Shown here one piece after another: positions 31,439 to 43,274 of a stretch of DNA of 64,000 nt (position 1 is the stretch's first letter; every line of letters begins with the position of its first letter). The position numbers were made by a program, and so were the translations under genes. The notes below the pieces were generated by a model. That model saw only the letters and a program-made list of their open reading frames with translations, searched no databases and had not been told where the DNA came from. Source of the stretch: Leishmania infantum JPCM5 (Eukaryota > Euglenozoa > Kinetoplastea > Trypanosomatida > Trypanosomatidae); the NCBI RefSeq assembly GCF_000002875.2, contig NC_009410.2, forward strand, positions 758,492-822,491, in the 5' to 3' direction.

Positions 31439-34400
31439 GTGTGCCTGTGTATGTTTGTGCGCTGAATAACCACGGGTAAATTTTACGATGCAATCCCTTA
31501 AGACGAATTCCACAGCAGAAATACAGAAAAAAAAATAAGAAACTCTCTAATCATGGGGGCGGCGTGGTATATGCATGCATGCAAGTCTGTGTGCTTGCAT
31601 ATCTGTGTTGCAGCGACAGCGCTATCTTGTTCTTGATCGGGGACGCGTTGGCGCTGCCACCATTCCCGCCCCCCCTTACTTTTCGTCCTTGTGGTCGCAC
31701 GCATGTGCGGCGCACAGGGGCGTGCTCTGTCACCTCCTCTCGCCCCGTTTCCTTTGTGCGTGGCGCAGAGGTATTGAAGAGGCGAAAGGAGGGATGATGG
31801 AGAGAAAGGCGCGACCTCTTCGAGAGTGTCCTCTCAGTGCGTTCCGGCCTCTTTCTATGCATACGGATGACGACACCAGCCCCGTCTGCGTGTGTCCTTG
31901 TCTGCGTGTATTGGGGCCCCCCTTCAAGACGTACATGCCGTGCCGAAATTCATCTCTCGATCACACACTCTTTATCCCGTATCCTTAACACACTGGCCTT
32001 CTCCATCCGCCCTCTCTTTTTTTTGTGCGCTGTGCTCAAACCCTGTCACGGTTTCTTCCTCTACCCCCTTCCACTCCCTTCCTTCGTTCCTTCGTCGCCG
32101 TTGATGGCGCAGTGAGGAGGGGCGCAAACGTTCCAGCGGATACAAAAGCGCACAGTCGAGAGAGAGACGAAGAAAGGAACTCATTACAGCGAAGACACAA
32201 AAAAAGAGAAAGAGGAGACGAAGCACGAAGAAGCGCACGGTAATAGAGAGGGAAGCGGCGCGAACAAGAAACGCGAAGGAGTGCCGCTTCTGTGCTTGCC
32301 AGCGAGGCCCGACGCACCAAGAACAACCACGAGCTCCTCACCTTCCCTCTTGTTACCCTCCTGTCCTTCCTCCCTCTCGTAATTCCGGTGCGACCACGAA
32401 AGAGCAACCACAAGGAAACAGACGGGTGCCTCCATTCCAGTGGTACGGAACACACACCCACACACACGCACGGAGGCGCCTTCCCGTCCTCTTCTCTCTC
32501 TGTTTCTGTCCGTTTCTTACAAACCCTCACCGCAACTCTTCACTTGGACACAACCTGTGCATAGGTCTCGGCGTCGTGCTCGCAGCGGCGCGTCTGTGAT
32601 TCCGAGTGTGTGCCAGGCGTGAAGGCATTTGGCTGTTGTGGTTGCGTGTGTCTTGTCCTGTTGGTCGCACGCCCCGATTACCCCAGTCCCCACCACCAGT
32701 GCTGTCGCCTCTTTTTGCGGCATCTCGCTCGCCTGCATTGCCACCGCTGCTCCGCTGCTGACGTTCTCCGTTCCACGCTCATTCGCTGACGATCTCACGG
32801 ACACCCGCTCTTTATCCCTTCGTCGGTTAGTCTTCCTCCTCCTTGTGCGTGGGTGCGTCCTTTCGTATTGTTGTTGGATCATCTTCAAGTGATTCTTATG
32901 CTTTTGTGTTCATGTGTTGGCCTTGTTCTTTGTTGCCCCCTCCCCCGTCTCTGTCTCCTCGACTCGCCGTGTCAAGTCTTTCTGCACCCTCCCACCCTCC
33001 CCCTCTGCGCTTGCGCCTGTGCTGTTCCAGTTGGCGCGATCGTTCACGATTTCTTGTTTTCTTGCTCGACTCGCCAGAAGCGTGCATGCAAATACACAGA
33101 CACCCCGACGCACGCACATACCTGCAGAGGCAGTCCGTATTCACCGGCGCATTGATGCGAACCCGCACACTCGAAAGGCTAAGTCTGCCCTCGCCCTCCC
33201 CTTTGCATCTCGCGCCCCCTGCCCCCCTTCCGTCCGCACACACACAAAAAAAAACACATACACGTACAAACCACACCTACATCATCTCAGCGCTGACAGT
33301 CGTTTTTATGTTGCTTCTGTGATTCGCTTTTCCTTTACGCTCTCTCCCTCCTTCAGTCTTTCCTCCTTTTTTTACTTCGACTCCTTGTATCTGGCTTCGA
33401 GCCGTGGCTCCCTCGCACCTGCAACACATACGTACTCAATTTTGACACTGAGAAGGACTGCTCCGCTGACTCCCCGCCCTGCTCGCTCGCGCGCTCTCTC
33501 TGTTTCTCGCTGCTCACTCTCCGCCGCTGTGCAAGCCACAGGCCTCATCCCACGAGGTGAAGCACGCACACGGAGGGCTGGAGTAGACGTGGAAAGACGC
33601 AGGAGAGAGGAAAGCGCCCAGCGGTGACGTGAGAGAAGGGAAACGGAGAACGGGCGTGCACATTTTTTTTTTGTGCCTGTGTGCCACTGTGAACACGTCC
33701 GCGTTGGGCCGCAACAGGCATCTGCACACTGACACACACGCACACGCCGGCCACCCACAGCTGCTAAAGCGCAGGAAAGAGGACGCACCTAGCTGTCAGG
33801 CAACTCGCAGACGAGACAGCTCGCTTAGCGCTACGGCATTCCTACCCACTCCTCCTCTCCATCCCTTGAACCGCTTCGGCGAGTCTTTACAGGGTTGGGC
33901 TCTTCGCGCCTCGTTGGCGCGCGTGCGCTTGTAGTCTGTTCCCATTATCTTACGCGATTCCTCTTCCTCTGAAAAGCGCACATCAACCGTACGCACCATC
34001 TTCTTCAGCGCTGCCTACTTTCTGTACACCTCCTTTTGTTCTTTCGGTTCCATCGTGTGCTCTGTATCTCACTGCAACGACTGCCACCGCTGAAGCTGCT
34101 GTTGCCACAGTTGTCGTCATCAACTTTTTGTTTCCAGTGCGCACTCCCCTTTCTCCTTTCGCTGTGTCTGCGTGCGCCGCGTTTCTCTACTCTCGTCCGT
34201 TCCTATTTTCGCGTTCCTTGTCTTCTGCTGCTGCTGTGCATACGCCTCTCTCTCTCTTTTCCTTTTCTTTGTGGTCTCATCACTCTTTCGTTTTCCGAGT
34301 GTGCCCTTCTCCTTTATTTTCGTTTGTTAGTGTTTTTTTCATACCTTCGTCGTGCTCCTCTCGTGTTGCCCCATTCCTTCCTCCCTCGCTCCTCCCCGTC

Positions 34401-34839
34401 CGTGTGTGTGTGTGAGGAGCGCGCTGCTGTTGTCGTTGTTGCCGGGAGGGGAAGGAGGCGCAAGTGTCGTGGTGCTAAGCCTGCGCTCTCGCTTCTTCTT
34501 CGCTGAAGGTGCATGCATGTGTGTGTGTGTGTGGGGAGGCCTCTGTGATTTCTTCCGGTTTTTCTGTAAAGTTTGGGCAATTCGCTGTTGCCTCCTTCCC
34601 CTCTGTGCACCTCTCCAGTATACCCGGTTGTATGCGTCCGTGCGCGGGCAGCTCCTGTGTGCTCCTCTTCTACCTCGACCCGCTTCCTTGCCTCGTGTTT
34701 TTTATGTTTATTTTGCATGTTTTCGTGGGCTTCTTCTCGTGTCAACCATTTCGATCTTTCTTTTTCCCTTTTCTGTTTGGCCTTTGCACTCCGCCTGCTC
34801 TCTCGTCACCACAGCACAGCAGTTTATCTGGCTCTGAAT

Positions 34840-34858
34840 CACACACACACACACACAC
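34840..34858 (+). repeat. CA microsatellite
   Basis: An uninterrupted CA run inside pyrimidine-rich intergenic DNA; a second one lies at about 35036-35051. Confidence 0.85.
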
Positions 34859-35361
34859 TTCACCCCACCAGTGTTGCCGCCCTTCCCCCCTCCTCCTCCT
34901 TCTTGTCCTGTCATACGTTCGACTTCAGCATATTAGTCGCCTTGTAGGTGTGTGCCATCTGTGTCTTGTCCCCTTCCCTACTAGCTGTAGAATCTGAATT
35001 CATTGTACATACCAACTTCACCAACGAGAGGGAGCACACACACACACACACAGAGCGAAAAAGAAAGCGTTTGGCCTCCTTCCCTCCTGTACTTCTCCTC
35101 CGCACACGACGCTGGTGATCACTCCCACACGCCTAATCCTTTTGGCTTTTAGCTTTCCTTTGTGTTGGCTTCGTTTTATCTCTGTTTCTATTGTTTCTGC
35201 TGTTGTTGCGTTTATCGCCAGCGCCCTTGGCCTTGTCCTGGCATACACACGGGCTGGCACCCCAGCACCCCGGGGTGCCCAGGACTTCTGCGTCTCTGGA
35301 CGGGTGTTCCATCTCGCTCTCTTCTTCCTCTTTCTCTTTCTTGTCCGCTGTCTGCGCAGAT

Positions 35362-35411
35362 CTATATATATATATACATACACACTCACACACGCCTCTA
35401 TATACAAATCT
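35362..35411 (+). repeat. TA/CA microsatellite cluster
   Basis: A (TA)n run of about 14 bases followed by imperfect CA/TA repeats, upstream of the kinase gene. Confidence 0.8.
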
Positions 35412-35760
35412 GTATAGCTATATATCTTCCTGCTCTCTCGCCTTGTACGCCTCTTGTGTGTGCGCGCGAGTGTTCTCTTTTTTCTTTTTGTTTTCGCTCT
35501 TTCCTTTTGAGCGGAAGATTGTGATTCCTCGCTTGGTCGATCTGCCCTGTCCTGCCCTGCCCTGTCTTTGCTGCCTAAGTGTTATCTTTTTTTCGTTGAC
35601 TTTTCCGCGTTGTGCTGCTTCGCCGTGTCTTTTTGCCCCCTCCCCCCAATCCTTTGTTGTTCGCATACGCACGCACGCTGCAGCGCTTTTTCATCGTCGT
35701 CTTGTTGTTGCCGCGGTCATCGTGCTCATTCTGTTGTTTTCTGCGCGTGCTTCTTCTGAC

Positions 35761-35785
35761 TTCCTCTCCTGTGCCACGTCTCCAG
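35761..35785 (+). promoter_or_regulatory. Predicted trans-splice acceptor for the kinase gene
   Basis: A pyrimidine-rich stretch (TTCCTCTCCTGTGCC) ends in GTCTCCAG, with AG at 35784-35785, about 95 bases before the ATG at 35881. Confidence 0.45.
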
Positions 35786-35880
35786 GGGGTACGTTAGAGG
35801 AGGAGGGCCACTCTCCCGCGTCTCGGACCTTGTGGGCCACGTTGTCGTCGACTCTCTCTCTCTACGCACACTGTGTAGCC

Positions 35881-38800
35881 ATGTCTAATAGATCCCTGCA
35901 TGGCGGGCACACCACCATACACAACAACAACGCATACCATGACGCCGCCAAGGAGGAGCGCCAGCTTCAGGAGCAGCAGAAGCCCTCCATGCCCGGAAGC
36001 CACGCCGCCGTCGAGCGGATGACGGCAGTGCAAGTTGTCGACCGGCTGCGCTGGTGGCGCACCCATCGTGTGCGTGAGCAGCCCATCCCAGTCGATCACT
36101 TTGTGCTGCGCGGCAGCTACGCCAACTACTCCTCGTTCGGCACGCGCCCCCTCGCTCCCAGTGTGACGCGACTGCTGCAGAAGGCACGCACGGTGCGGGC
36201 GCAGTACCTCCGCACACAACAGCAGCCACAACACGAGGCGCCACGGCAAAGCCGACAAGTCTCGAGTCTGCTAATGGCCCCCACAGCGGGGGCATCCGTG
36301 CGCAGTGCTTCGAATGAGCGACTGGGCAGCGATGCGGGGGAGACGGAGCGCACCACAGGTTGCATTTCAGAAGAGGAGGGCCAGTATGGCGAGCGCCAGC
36401 AGCGGCAGCTCCGTGAGATGAATGATGATGCGAAGGAAAAGGTGAACAACAAGCGCCGAGCCGCTGTCATCGCATCCTGGCCGCGGTCGCCGCGTCCCCT
36501 CAACGAGGTTGCCATTGCCTGCCTCGGAGAGCCGGCAGGGCAGCGTGATTCGGCCACTGATAATATTACCCGCATCTCACTCTCGGCGTCAGGTTCAGCC
36601 GGCACCTCTCCACCTCTCGTCAGAGCAGTGTCCGGGTCTGCTCCGAGTGTCGATACGCCTTCCGGTGCGTTGTATGTTCCCTCGGAACAGGAAGCGCGCG
36701 TCGCTGAGCGACTGCTCATGCTGTTCAGACCGCGCGCCGCCTCGGCACCGCTGCGATCACGTCGGTATCGGTGCACCGCAGGACGCCTTGATGCCACGTC
36801 CAGTGAATTCAGCGGTGAGCCCCCTCTTCAGGGCGATTGGGGACACGCGGAGGCCACTGGGCTGCACCATGAGCGCATGACACGCGTTTCCGCCTCTGAC
36901 GAGATAACGGATGTTCGCCGCGCCCCCGGCGCAGCCGAAGCTGTGATTGTCCTGCACCACGCCCCGCGGCTCGTCTTGTACGAGAAGGGGTTGCACCCGA
37001 AGGCGGCACTGCGGGCCGCCGGCATCTCGTCGGATGCCCTCGAAAGTCTCGACGACGCTGCGGCGGAGAGCTCAGCAGAACTTTTCGCGCTGAGGAACCT
37101 ACCCTTGTTCGCATTTGAGCGCTTCTTTTATCAGCAGCAGCTCCGCGGGCTGGCGGAGACGAGGCGGAGCCATACGCCGGGGATGCGGTCAGCATCGGCA
37201 GACGCCAGCGCGGAGAGCGCTGGGGTCCCTGAGAGCGACACGGCTTCCGCTCCGACGGGTGCTGCTGCTGGTGCTGTTGCGGCGGCAGACACTGCCGTGG
37301 ACGACGACATCATTGCAAATGGTGATGACGCATTCTTCTTCGGGTCGCCCTTGACGGCGACCTTAGCGTGCTCGCTGAAAACTGTCGTGCCACTGTCGTC
37401 GGTTGCGGCAGCTGCGGCTCCCGGTTCACGTGGTCGAGACGGACGAGACGCTGCGGCCCGGCAAGCTGTACAGCATCGCGGCCGTGGTCGAGACGACGGC
37501 AGCAATCGCAGGAGGGGAGGCCGGGCAGCGCTGCGTGCTGTCTCAGTGCCGGCCCTGCCGCCAGTGTACAAGGGCGGATGCCCACAGATGACTCTCGCTA
37601 CGTCGCATCACCACCTCAGTTCCGGCGCGCGGCTGCAGCAACAACAGCAGAGCTCGAATCGTCCCTCTCCGATTCTCTCGGCGGGGCTGCGCTCCAGCAA
37701 GGCGCCGCAGAACGGTGCTCATCTGTGCCTCCGTGTGGATGACCTGCAGGATGTGTACGTGTTCAACCCAGTTGTGGACATGATCGGCAAGGGTGCCTTC
37801 TCCAAGGTATACGCGGCGGTTCCCATCCTTCGCGGAAAAGAGGGACTTCGGCGCTTCGCCTCGCCGTTGCTGGACGGGCAGGCGGCCCCGTGCGGCAGCG
37901 ACGAGCTCAGTGGCAGTGGCCCACGGGAGGGGGGCAGGCGCGTTTCAACGGTGCGGAGGGTGAGCCCAGTACGCCGGAACTCGTCCTCTACCGCGCTGCG
38001 TGTGGACCCTGCCGCCGGCGCGGCTGTCGGCGACGCGGCCGGGCCACTCACAGATGATGAGACGGCGAAGCGCAGACCGCACGCACAGTCACTGGCGGCG
38101 TCTCTACACTCTATTCCCGTTGTCGCACTCAAGGTGATCCCGCGCAAGGCACGCCAGAAGCCGAAGGCGGCGCCTGATCCGCTTGCCACCACGCACTCCA
38201 CTGCCGCTGCCGCGGCAGGAAGCGTCGCTTCGAACGCGCAGCAAGCAGCGCAGAACGACCAAAACAGCGTGCGTCGCGAACTCGTCGAGATCGAGCGCGA
38301 GGTCTCGATCCTGCGCAGTCTTCACCACACCGGCTGTTCGCAGTTCTTCGAGGCGATCCGCACCCCAGACGCCTTCGTCATCGCGATGCGCGTCTTCCCT
38401 GGCAGCATGGATGCACAGCGCTACCTCTCCCGCTACGGGGCACCGTCAGAGGCGCGGGCGGCCCTGCTGCTCTTCCAGCTCGTCTCCACGGTGCAATATC
38501 TGCACACCAACTTTGGACTTATCCACCGCGACATTAAGCTGGAGAACATTCTCCTTTCCGAGGCCGACGCCGGAGTTCCCGACGCGCGCATCCGCGAGGT
38601 GCTTGGGCCGGCTTTGCACAAGTCCGACACGTCAGCCATGATGACCGAGATCGAGGGTGGCCGAAAAGGCTGCGCCTCGGCGACGACCGCCGCCGAAACC
38701 CGGACAGCTGCACAGCGCCGCTATTCGATGCTGTCCCGCAACGTGGCACGACTGCTGCGAGTGACCCTCATCGACTTCGGGCTCGCTCGCCGCACCCGTG

Positions 38801-41187
38801 CAAGTACCCTGTCACCGATCGTTGCCGCGTCGCGCGGGCGCGGTGCAGGGGCGCAACACGGCAGCCTGAACGCGACCATCACGTCGCCAACTCACCTTGC
38901 CTCTTTCCCACCCACCAGTGCATCCCTCGCGGCCAGCCACCCGCACGCCTCTCACAACCCGAACAGCAGCAGCTACAGTGGCAGCCTCGGCTCACCAGCG
39001 TCGTCCAGCGCGGGGTGTGCTGCCGGTGTAGTGATGCTCGCCAATGGCGGGAACAGCTCCAGCAACAGCTACACGCCGGCCAAACCGGCTCCACCGAAGC
39101 CGCCGCTGCTTTGTCGGCCACCCAGCGCGGCTGTCGGTGCTGGCACGGCACGCCTTGGGTCAAGTAGTGCGGGCATCAGCGCCATGGAACGGAGCACGCC
39201 GCGTGCTGGTATGCCTTCGCCGATGCCGTCCACGGCAAACATGTTCACCCGCTTCCTCGACCTCGAGGAGGAGATGGATGAGGAGGAAAACGGTGGCGCA
39301 GCGGGCACATCGAACACGACCGCCAACACAACCACGAAAGTCGGTGACCTCGGCCGGGGTGGTCGACGGGACATGGCCGAGAACGAGGACGACAGTGGCG
39401 CCTTCAGCACCGACGTGAGTGCGTCGGAGACGGACTGCGAGTCGGAAGGCGGCAGCACCGCTGAACCAAAGGAAGGGAGCGCACCGAACGGGGAGGAGCG
39501 CCTCGAAACAGGACCACAGCAGGAGCATGTGGCGCGCAAAGCACTCATATCTCCCAGCGTGCTGAGAGCGCACCCACAGACGCCACCGGGATCAGCGATA
39601 ATAGTGTCGCCTCCTCTGCCTCCGACCCCGATGCTCCTGTCCAGCACCACCGCTTTTACCCTCGATCACTTCAACGCAGAAAACAGTAGCAGCAGCTGCA
39701 ACACCAGCGGCCCCGCTGCGGGCGGTGCTGGCCTGCGCAACAGATGTGCTAGCTGTATCTACACTTCCCATCAGCAGCTGTCACCGGCGCCTCCAGTCGT
39801 CGCGGCTGGTGTGAGCTCAGCGCCGGATGACACCGAGGCAACACTGCTGCTCACTCCGTGCGGCACAGAGAAGTACCTCCCGCCCGAGGTGCTGTCTTGG
39901 ATCCTGGAGCACGGCTGGGCGCGGCGCTCGACGACGGTGGGCCTCGCCCGCGCCATGGACCTGTATTCGATTGGCATCGTTGCATACGTGCTGCTCAGCG
40001 GCTGCTTTCCCTTCAACGCGTCCTCGCGGGCAACGCTGCTTCAGCAGCAGCAGCGGGTGCCGCGGTGCAACAGCGCTCGCTGGGCTGGCGTGAGCAGCGC
40101 GGCCATCTCATTCGTGCAGCGGTTGCTAGAGCCGAACCCACGGAAGCGTATGACGGCGAAGGAGGCTCTTGAGCATCCGTTCCTGCACGAGGCTCGTCAG
40201 CTCGCCGAGAAGCTGTCGCTCGTGCCACACGGAGAGGGAGAGGAGGCGTCACACCCGTCGACTTGGCGGGACGGAAGTCACATGGACAATCACCACCGCC
40301 ACAGCATCGGCGGCACCGGTCGCCACTTCGAAGACGACGCCAACGTGCATGCGCGGTCGCACTGGGCCACGAGCACCACGGCAACGACTAACTTGCCGCA
40401 CTCGGCGCCGTCGCCAACGCACCCTGACCACACGCACTCTGGTGCTGCGATCGAGAGGGCGTCGACGCAGCCGAGTAGCAGCGTGAGCCTCGCCGTCTAC
40501 GACTCTCAGCGCCGTCACGCAGGTGGCCCGTGCGAGCTGGCGGCAGCAAATGAGCCATCACCGCTGAGCAGCAACAGCGGCGCCGACGGTGGCGGCGAGC
40601 TGCTATGTCATCACGTGGAGAGTGGCACTGCGCCAACTGCAACGAGCATCAGCAGTGGATGTCGTCTGTCCGACGCACCCCGCGTGTGCCGCAGCAGCGA
40701 CGAGTGTGAGAAAGATGATGTGCGCGCCTCCGTTGCTCGTGATGTGCCTGGAAAGGTGCAGCCACTGCTGCAGGCTTGCAAGGAGAGTCCATACTCGACA
40801 ACACCACCGGTGCCTGTCACGCCGACGTTGGCCAAACCGTGCACGGCAGCGCTGGCAAGGGCGGCATCGATCGAGCTGCCCGCCCTCTCCTCGTTGGTGG
40901 CGCATCCAGCGAAACCCTCACCGTCTTCTACTCTTTATTTTACCGCGACAGGCACGACAGCGTCTGCCGACGGCGGTCGGGCGGAGAGGGCGACGCTGCC
41001 GGAGCCAGAATCTGCCGCAGCAGGATCATCGGCACCAGCGCTGGCGCCGGGCAGTAAGGATGCAGCAGCCGCAAATCGGCCTGTTTCTCTTTCGCCGGCC
41101 GCTACGACCAGCACTGCGAGGGCGACGGAGGGTGGCGAAGACGACTTATTCGAGTCTCTCTACAACAACATCATGTCGAGCGACTGA
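35881..41187 (+). CDS. Ser/Thr protein kinase, catalytically complete, with very long activation-segment insert
   Basis: 1768 residues. The frame is open for 230 codons upstream, but those codons encode Leu/Ser/Cys-rich UTR-like sequence and the first credible ATG is at 35881 (MSNRSLHGG). All key kinase motifs are present: glycine loop GKGAFSKV (636-643), beta3 Lys751 in VVALK, catalytic loop HRDIKLEN (882-889), DFG (965-967), GTEKYLPPE (1328-1336, PPE for APE), DLYSIGIVAYVLLSG, and NPRKRM near 1420. The C-lobe (LLSGCFPFN, ALEHPFL) resembles CAMK-group kinases, but the assignment is tentative. About 110 residues are inserted between the glycine loop and Lys751, and about 366 between DFG and PPE; the latter is Ser/Gly/Asn/Thr-rich with an acidic patch. 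The first 630 and last 340 residues look disordered. It should be an active soluble kinase. Confidence 0.92.
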   Translation: MSNRSLHGGHTTIHNNNAYHDAAKEERQLQEQQKPSMPGSHAAVERMTAVQVVDRLRWWRTHRVREQPIPVDHFVLRGSYANYSSFGTRPLAPSVTRLLQKARTVRAQYLRTQQQPQHEAPRQSRQVSSLLMAPTAGASVRSASNERLGSDAGETERTTGCISEEEGQYGERQQRQLREMNDDAKEKVNNKRRAAVIASWPRSPRPLNEVAIACLGEPAGQRDSATDNITRISLSASGSAGTSPPLVRAVSGSAPSVDTPSGALYVPSEQEARVAERLLMLFRPRAASAPLRSRRYRCTAGRLDATSSEFSGEPPLQGDWGHAEATGLHHERMTRVSASDEITDVRRAPGAAEAVIVLHHAPRLVLYEKGLHPKAALRAAGISSDALESLDDAAAESSAELFALRNLPLFAFERFFYQQQLRGLAETRRSHTPGMRSASADASAESAGVPESDTASAPTGAAAGAVAAADTAVDDDIIANGDDAFFFGSPLTATLACSLKTVVPLSSVAAAAAPGSRGRDGRDAAARQAVQHRGRGRDDGSNRRRGGRAALRAVSVPALPPVYKGGCPQMTLATSHHHLSSGARLQQQQQSSNRPSPILSAGLRSSKAPQNGAHLCLRVDDLQDVYVFNPVVDMIGKGAFSKVYAAVPILRGKEGLRRFASPLLDGQAAPCGSDELSGSGPREGGRRVSTVRRVSPVRRNSSSTALRVDPAAGAAVGDAAGPLTDDETAKRRPHAQSLAASLHSIPVVALKVIPRKARQKPKAAPDPLATTHSTAAAAAGSVASNAQQAAQNDQNSVRRELVEIEREVSILRSLHHTGCSQFFEAIRTPDAFVIAMRVFPGSMDAQRYLSRYGAPSEARAALLLFQLVSTVQYLHTNFGLIHRDIKLENILLSEADAGVPDARIREVLGPALHKSDTSAMMTEIEGGRKGCASATTAAETRTAAQRRYSMLSRNVARLLRVTLIDFGLARRTRASTLSPIVAASRGRGAGAQHGSLNATITSPTHLASFPPTSASLAASHPHASHNPNSSSYSGSLGSPASSSAGCAAGVVMLANGGNSSSNSYTPAKPAPPKPPLLCRPPSAAVGAGTARLGSSSAGISAMERSTPRAGMPSPMPSTANMFTRFLDLEEEMDEEENGGAAGTSNTTANTTTKVGDLGRGGRRDMAENEDDSGAFSTDVSASETDCESEGGSTAEPKEGSAPNGEERLETGPQQEHVARKALISPSVLRAHPQTPPGSAIIVSPPLPPTPMLLSSTTAFTLDHFNAENSSSSCNTSGPAAGGAGLRNRCASCIYTSHQQLSPAPPVVAAGVSSAPDDTEATLLLTPCGTEKYLPPEVLSWILEHGWARRSTTVGLARAMDLYSIGIVAYVLLSGCFPFNASSRATLLQQQQRVPRCNSARWAGVSSAAISFVQRLLEPNPRKRMTAKEALEHPFLHEARQLAEKLSLVPHGEGEEASHPSTWRDGSHMDNHHRHSIGGTGRHFEDDANVHARSHWATSTTATTNLPHSAPSPTHPDHTHSGAAIERASTQPSSSVSLAVYDSQRRHAGGPCELAAANEPSPLSSNSGADGGGELLCHHVESGTAPTATSISSGCRLSDAPRVCRSSDECEKDDVRASVARDVPGKVQPLLQACKESPYSTTPPVPVTPTLAKPCTAALARAASIELPALSSLVAHPAKPSPSSTLYFTATGTTASADGGRAERATLPEPESAAAGSSAPALAPGSKDAAAANRPVSLSPAATTSTARATEGGEDDLFESLYNNIMSSD

Positions 41188-41930
41188 CGCGGAGCGGGCT
41201 TCTCCTTCTTGCGAACGTGACACGTGCCTGCCTCCAATTCTCGCTCTGTCTTTGCGTAGAGGCACTTTGCGCGGGTGCTTGGCAAGCGCCTGTCCGCCTG
41301 TCCCGAGTGCGCTTGTGCGGCTTTCACGGTGTTTCTTGTCCATGCAGGTGAGCGTGCTTTAACTGTGATGATGCTTGTGTTTCGACATGGCGTGCCTGCG
41401 ACTAATTCTAGAGACTTCGCGTTCCCCCGGAGGAGTTGGATGGGCTCTCTGCGCAGAGACGCGTGAAGGAAGCGTCGGATGCCGTACTCCGTCTCTCTTC
41501 GTTCCTGCTTTGTTTGCTGTTTTTTTTTTTTCTCTCTCTTCCCATTGCGTTATGCGATGTGTTGGTGCCCGTGGTCGCTTCGTTGCTCTCGCCCCCCTCC
41601 CCCTTCCTCTGTTGTTGTTCCCTTCTTACTGGATGGGTGTTTTCTTTTCTTTCGCGGTGTACATTCTGTGCGTGCCTCTGTGTGTGCGTGCCATCGTAAT
41701 ATCTCAAGTTTCTTCCTTCGCGGTCGCTTGCGTCTTTGTTTTTCTTCGTTGCCTACGTCTCTCCCTCTTCCCCCCTCCCTTCCCATGTCCGTTTTTCTAC
41801 GAGGTCTACCCTCTTCTTCTTGGCTGCTGAGTGCAGATGTTCCCGGGCGTGTTGTGTGTGCGGAAGTGTTTCTGCCGTTTCTTGTTCTTGGGCAGTGCAG
41901 CCTCTTCTCCTCCGTTTTACTTCCCTCCCG

Positions 41931-41983
41931 ACACACACACACACACACACACACGCTGACGCAAACGCATATATATATATATA
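41931..41983 (+). repeat. AC and AT microsatellites
   Basis: An (AC)12 run at 41931-41954 is followed by an (AT)n run at about 41969-41983. Confidence 0.85.
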
Positions 41984-43239
41984 CATACATAGGGAGAGCG
42001 GATGTGTCCGTGTCGGTGCGCGCGCGGGTTTCTGTGCGTCTGTGTGCATCCTTTTCTTTCTTGCCCGTCTCTTCCTTTCTCCCCCATCTGCACCGGAGCC
42101 ATCATGTTTTACCTTAGCGGAGGGGAACTTCGACAGACACAAGCAGCCGACGGCAATAATGTTCAATCAAGACACCAGCTGTACTTGTGTGTCTCTCTCT
42201 GTGTGTATCCGTGCGTCCTTCAGCCTGGCCCCCCTCCCCCACTGTGTACGGCACGTGCCTATGCACGTGTGTGTATGCCTGCACGTGCTAGGGCAGGTGC
42301 GTATGCGCGTGAAAGAGGCCTGTGCTGCTTAGAAACGCGGCCAGGGGTCTCAGCATGGATATGCCAGCCAGAGGAACACACCGCAGCAGGGGAGAGAGAG
42401 AACCAGCGAGAGGGGGTGCCGTACATTCCTCCACTCCTCCGCATCAACGTTGTCCTTCATGAACGTGCATGCGCTAGAAAAAGAAACAGACATGTGGGCC
42501 CCTCCTCCCCCCTCCTTGCTCACCGACGCCCAGGCTATGTATTCACGTGGCAAAGGAGTAAAGGCTTCACACCGCCTCACCGGAGGCAAAAATCCGTCAT
42601 GCTGCAAAAGCGTATGGGCAATCAGAAGAAGAAGCGAATGCGAGACGAAGAAAGACGCCGTTGCCTGCTTTGGCTTCGCATTCAAGTGACCGAGGCGACT
42701 GCGCGCACCAGAGGGCGCTGCATTCCACACAGCTGCGTGGTGGGCGGGGAAGACCTTTAGGTTCTCCTCGGGCCTTCCCGACATCCGACAGAAGGGAGCA
42801 CCGCGGAGAAGACGCTGAGGCTGGATGCACTTCATTTCCCCCCCCTCTGCATCTTCAGTGTGCTGCTGCACGTGGTGGCGCCTCTGCGCTTCCATGTCTC
42901 CCACCATGCTCCTTTCATGGACCTGAGGACACACGCCCAAAAACATCCCCAAGCCTCCACTGCACCACAGCTGTCTCTCCCGGACCTCTACATGCTTATC
43001 GGCATCAAAAACGAGTCGTGCACACGACCTCACACCTGCTTCCGCTCCTTTCCACTTGCGAATTATTTATCATCGCCAGCAAGAGAAGGATTGGCTGCAT
43101 ATCTCCTCCTTTTCCCGCACCGTTTCTTTTTTTTTCTTCTCTCCCCCTCTCCGTCTCTCTCTCTCTCTGCGCGCGTGTGGGCGTGTGCGTGTGCGTGTGC
43201 GTGTGCTGGTCTGCAAGTTGGTGCATGCCTGCTCTCGGG

Positions 43240-43274
43240 CCCCCTCTTACTCCTTCTCCTTGTTCTCTTCGCAG
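43240..43274 (+). promoter_or_regulatory. Predicted trans-splice acceptor for the giant pseudokinase gene
   Basis: A tract of almost pure C/T (CCCCCTCTTACTCCTTCTCC) runs into TTCTCTTCGCAG, with AG at 43273-43274, about 117 bases before the ATG at 43392. This is the clearest acceptor in the window. Confidence 0.6.

Larger units (their letters stand above)
29792..35880 (+). other. Longest intergenic region (6.1 kb); holds a duplicated block, no gene seen
   Basis: Apart from copy B of the 670-bp block, the region is pyrimidine-rich UTR-like DNA with CA and TA microsatellites. Frames such as 32629-32892 encode Leu/Val/Ser/Cys-rich strings from C/T-rich DNA and lack support. If it is only UTR, the phosphatase 3' UTR and the kinase 5' UTR together are unusually long, so a non-coding RNA is possible but has no sequence evidence. 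Confidence 0.6.

Noticed and set aside
32629..32892. Small hydrophobic + strand frame as a membrane protein
   Set aside because: Leu/Val/Ser/Cys-rich translation of C/T-rich intergenic DNA; no acceptor placement or domain supports it.
35191..35880. Hydrophobic N-terminal extension of the kinase frame as signal or membrane region
   Set aside because: It is pyrimidine-rich sequence upstream of the first credible ATG, and it contains TA and CA microsatellites and the predicted splice acceptor.
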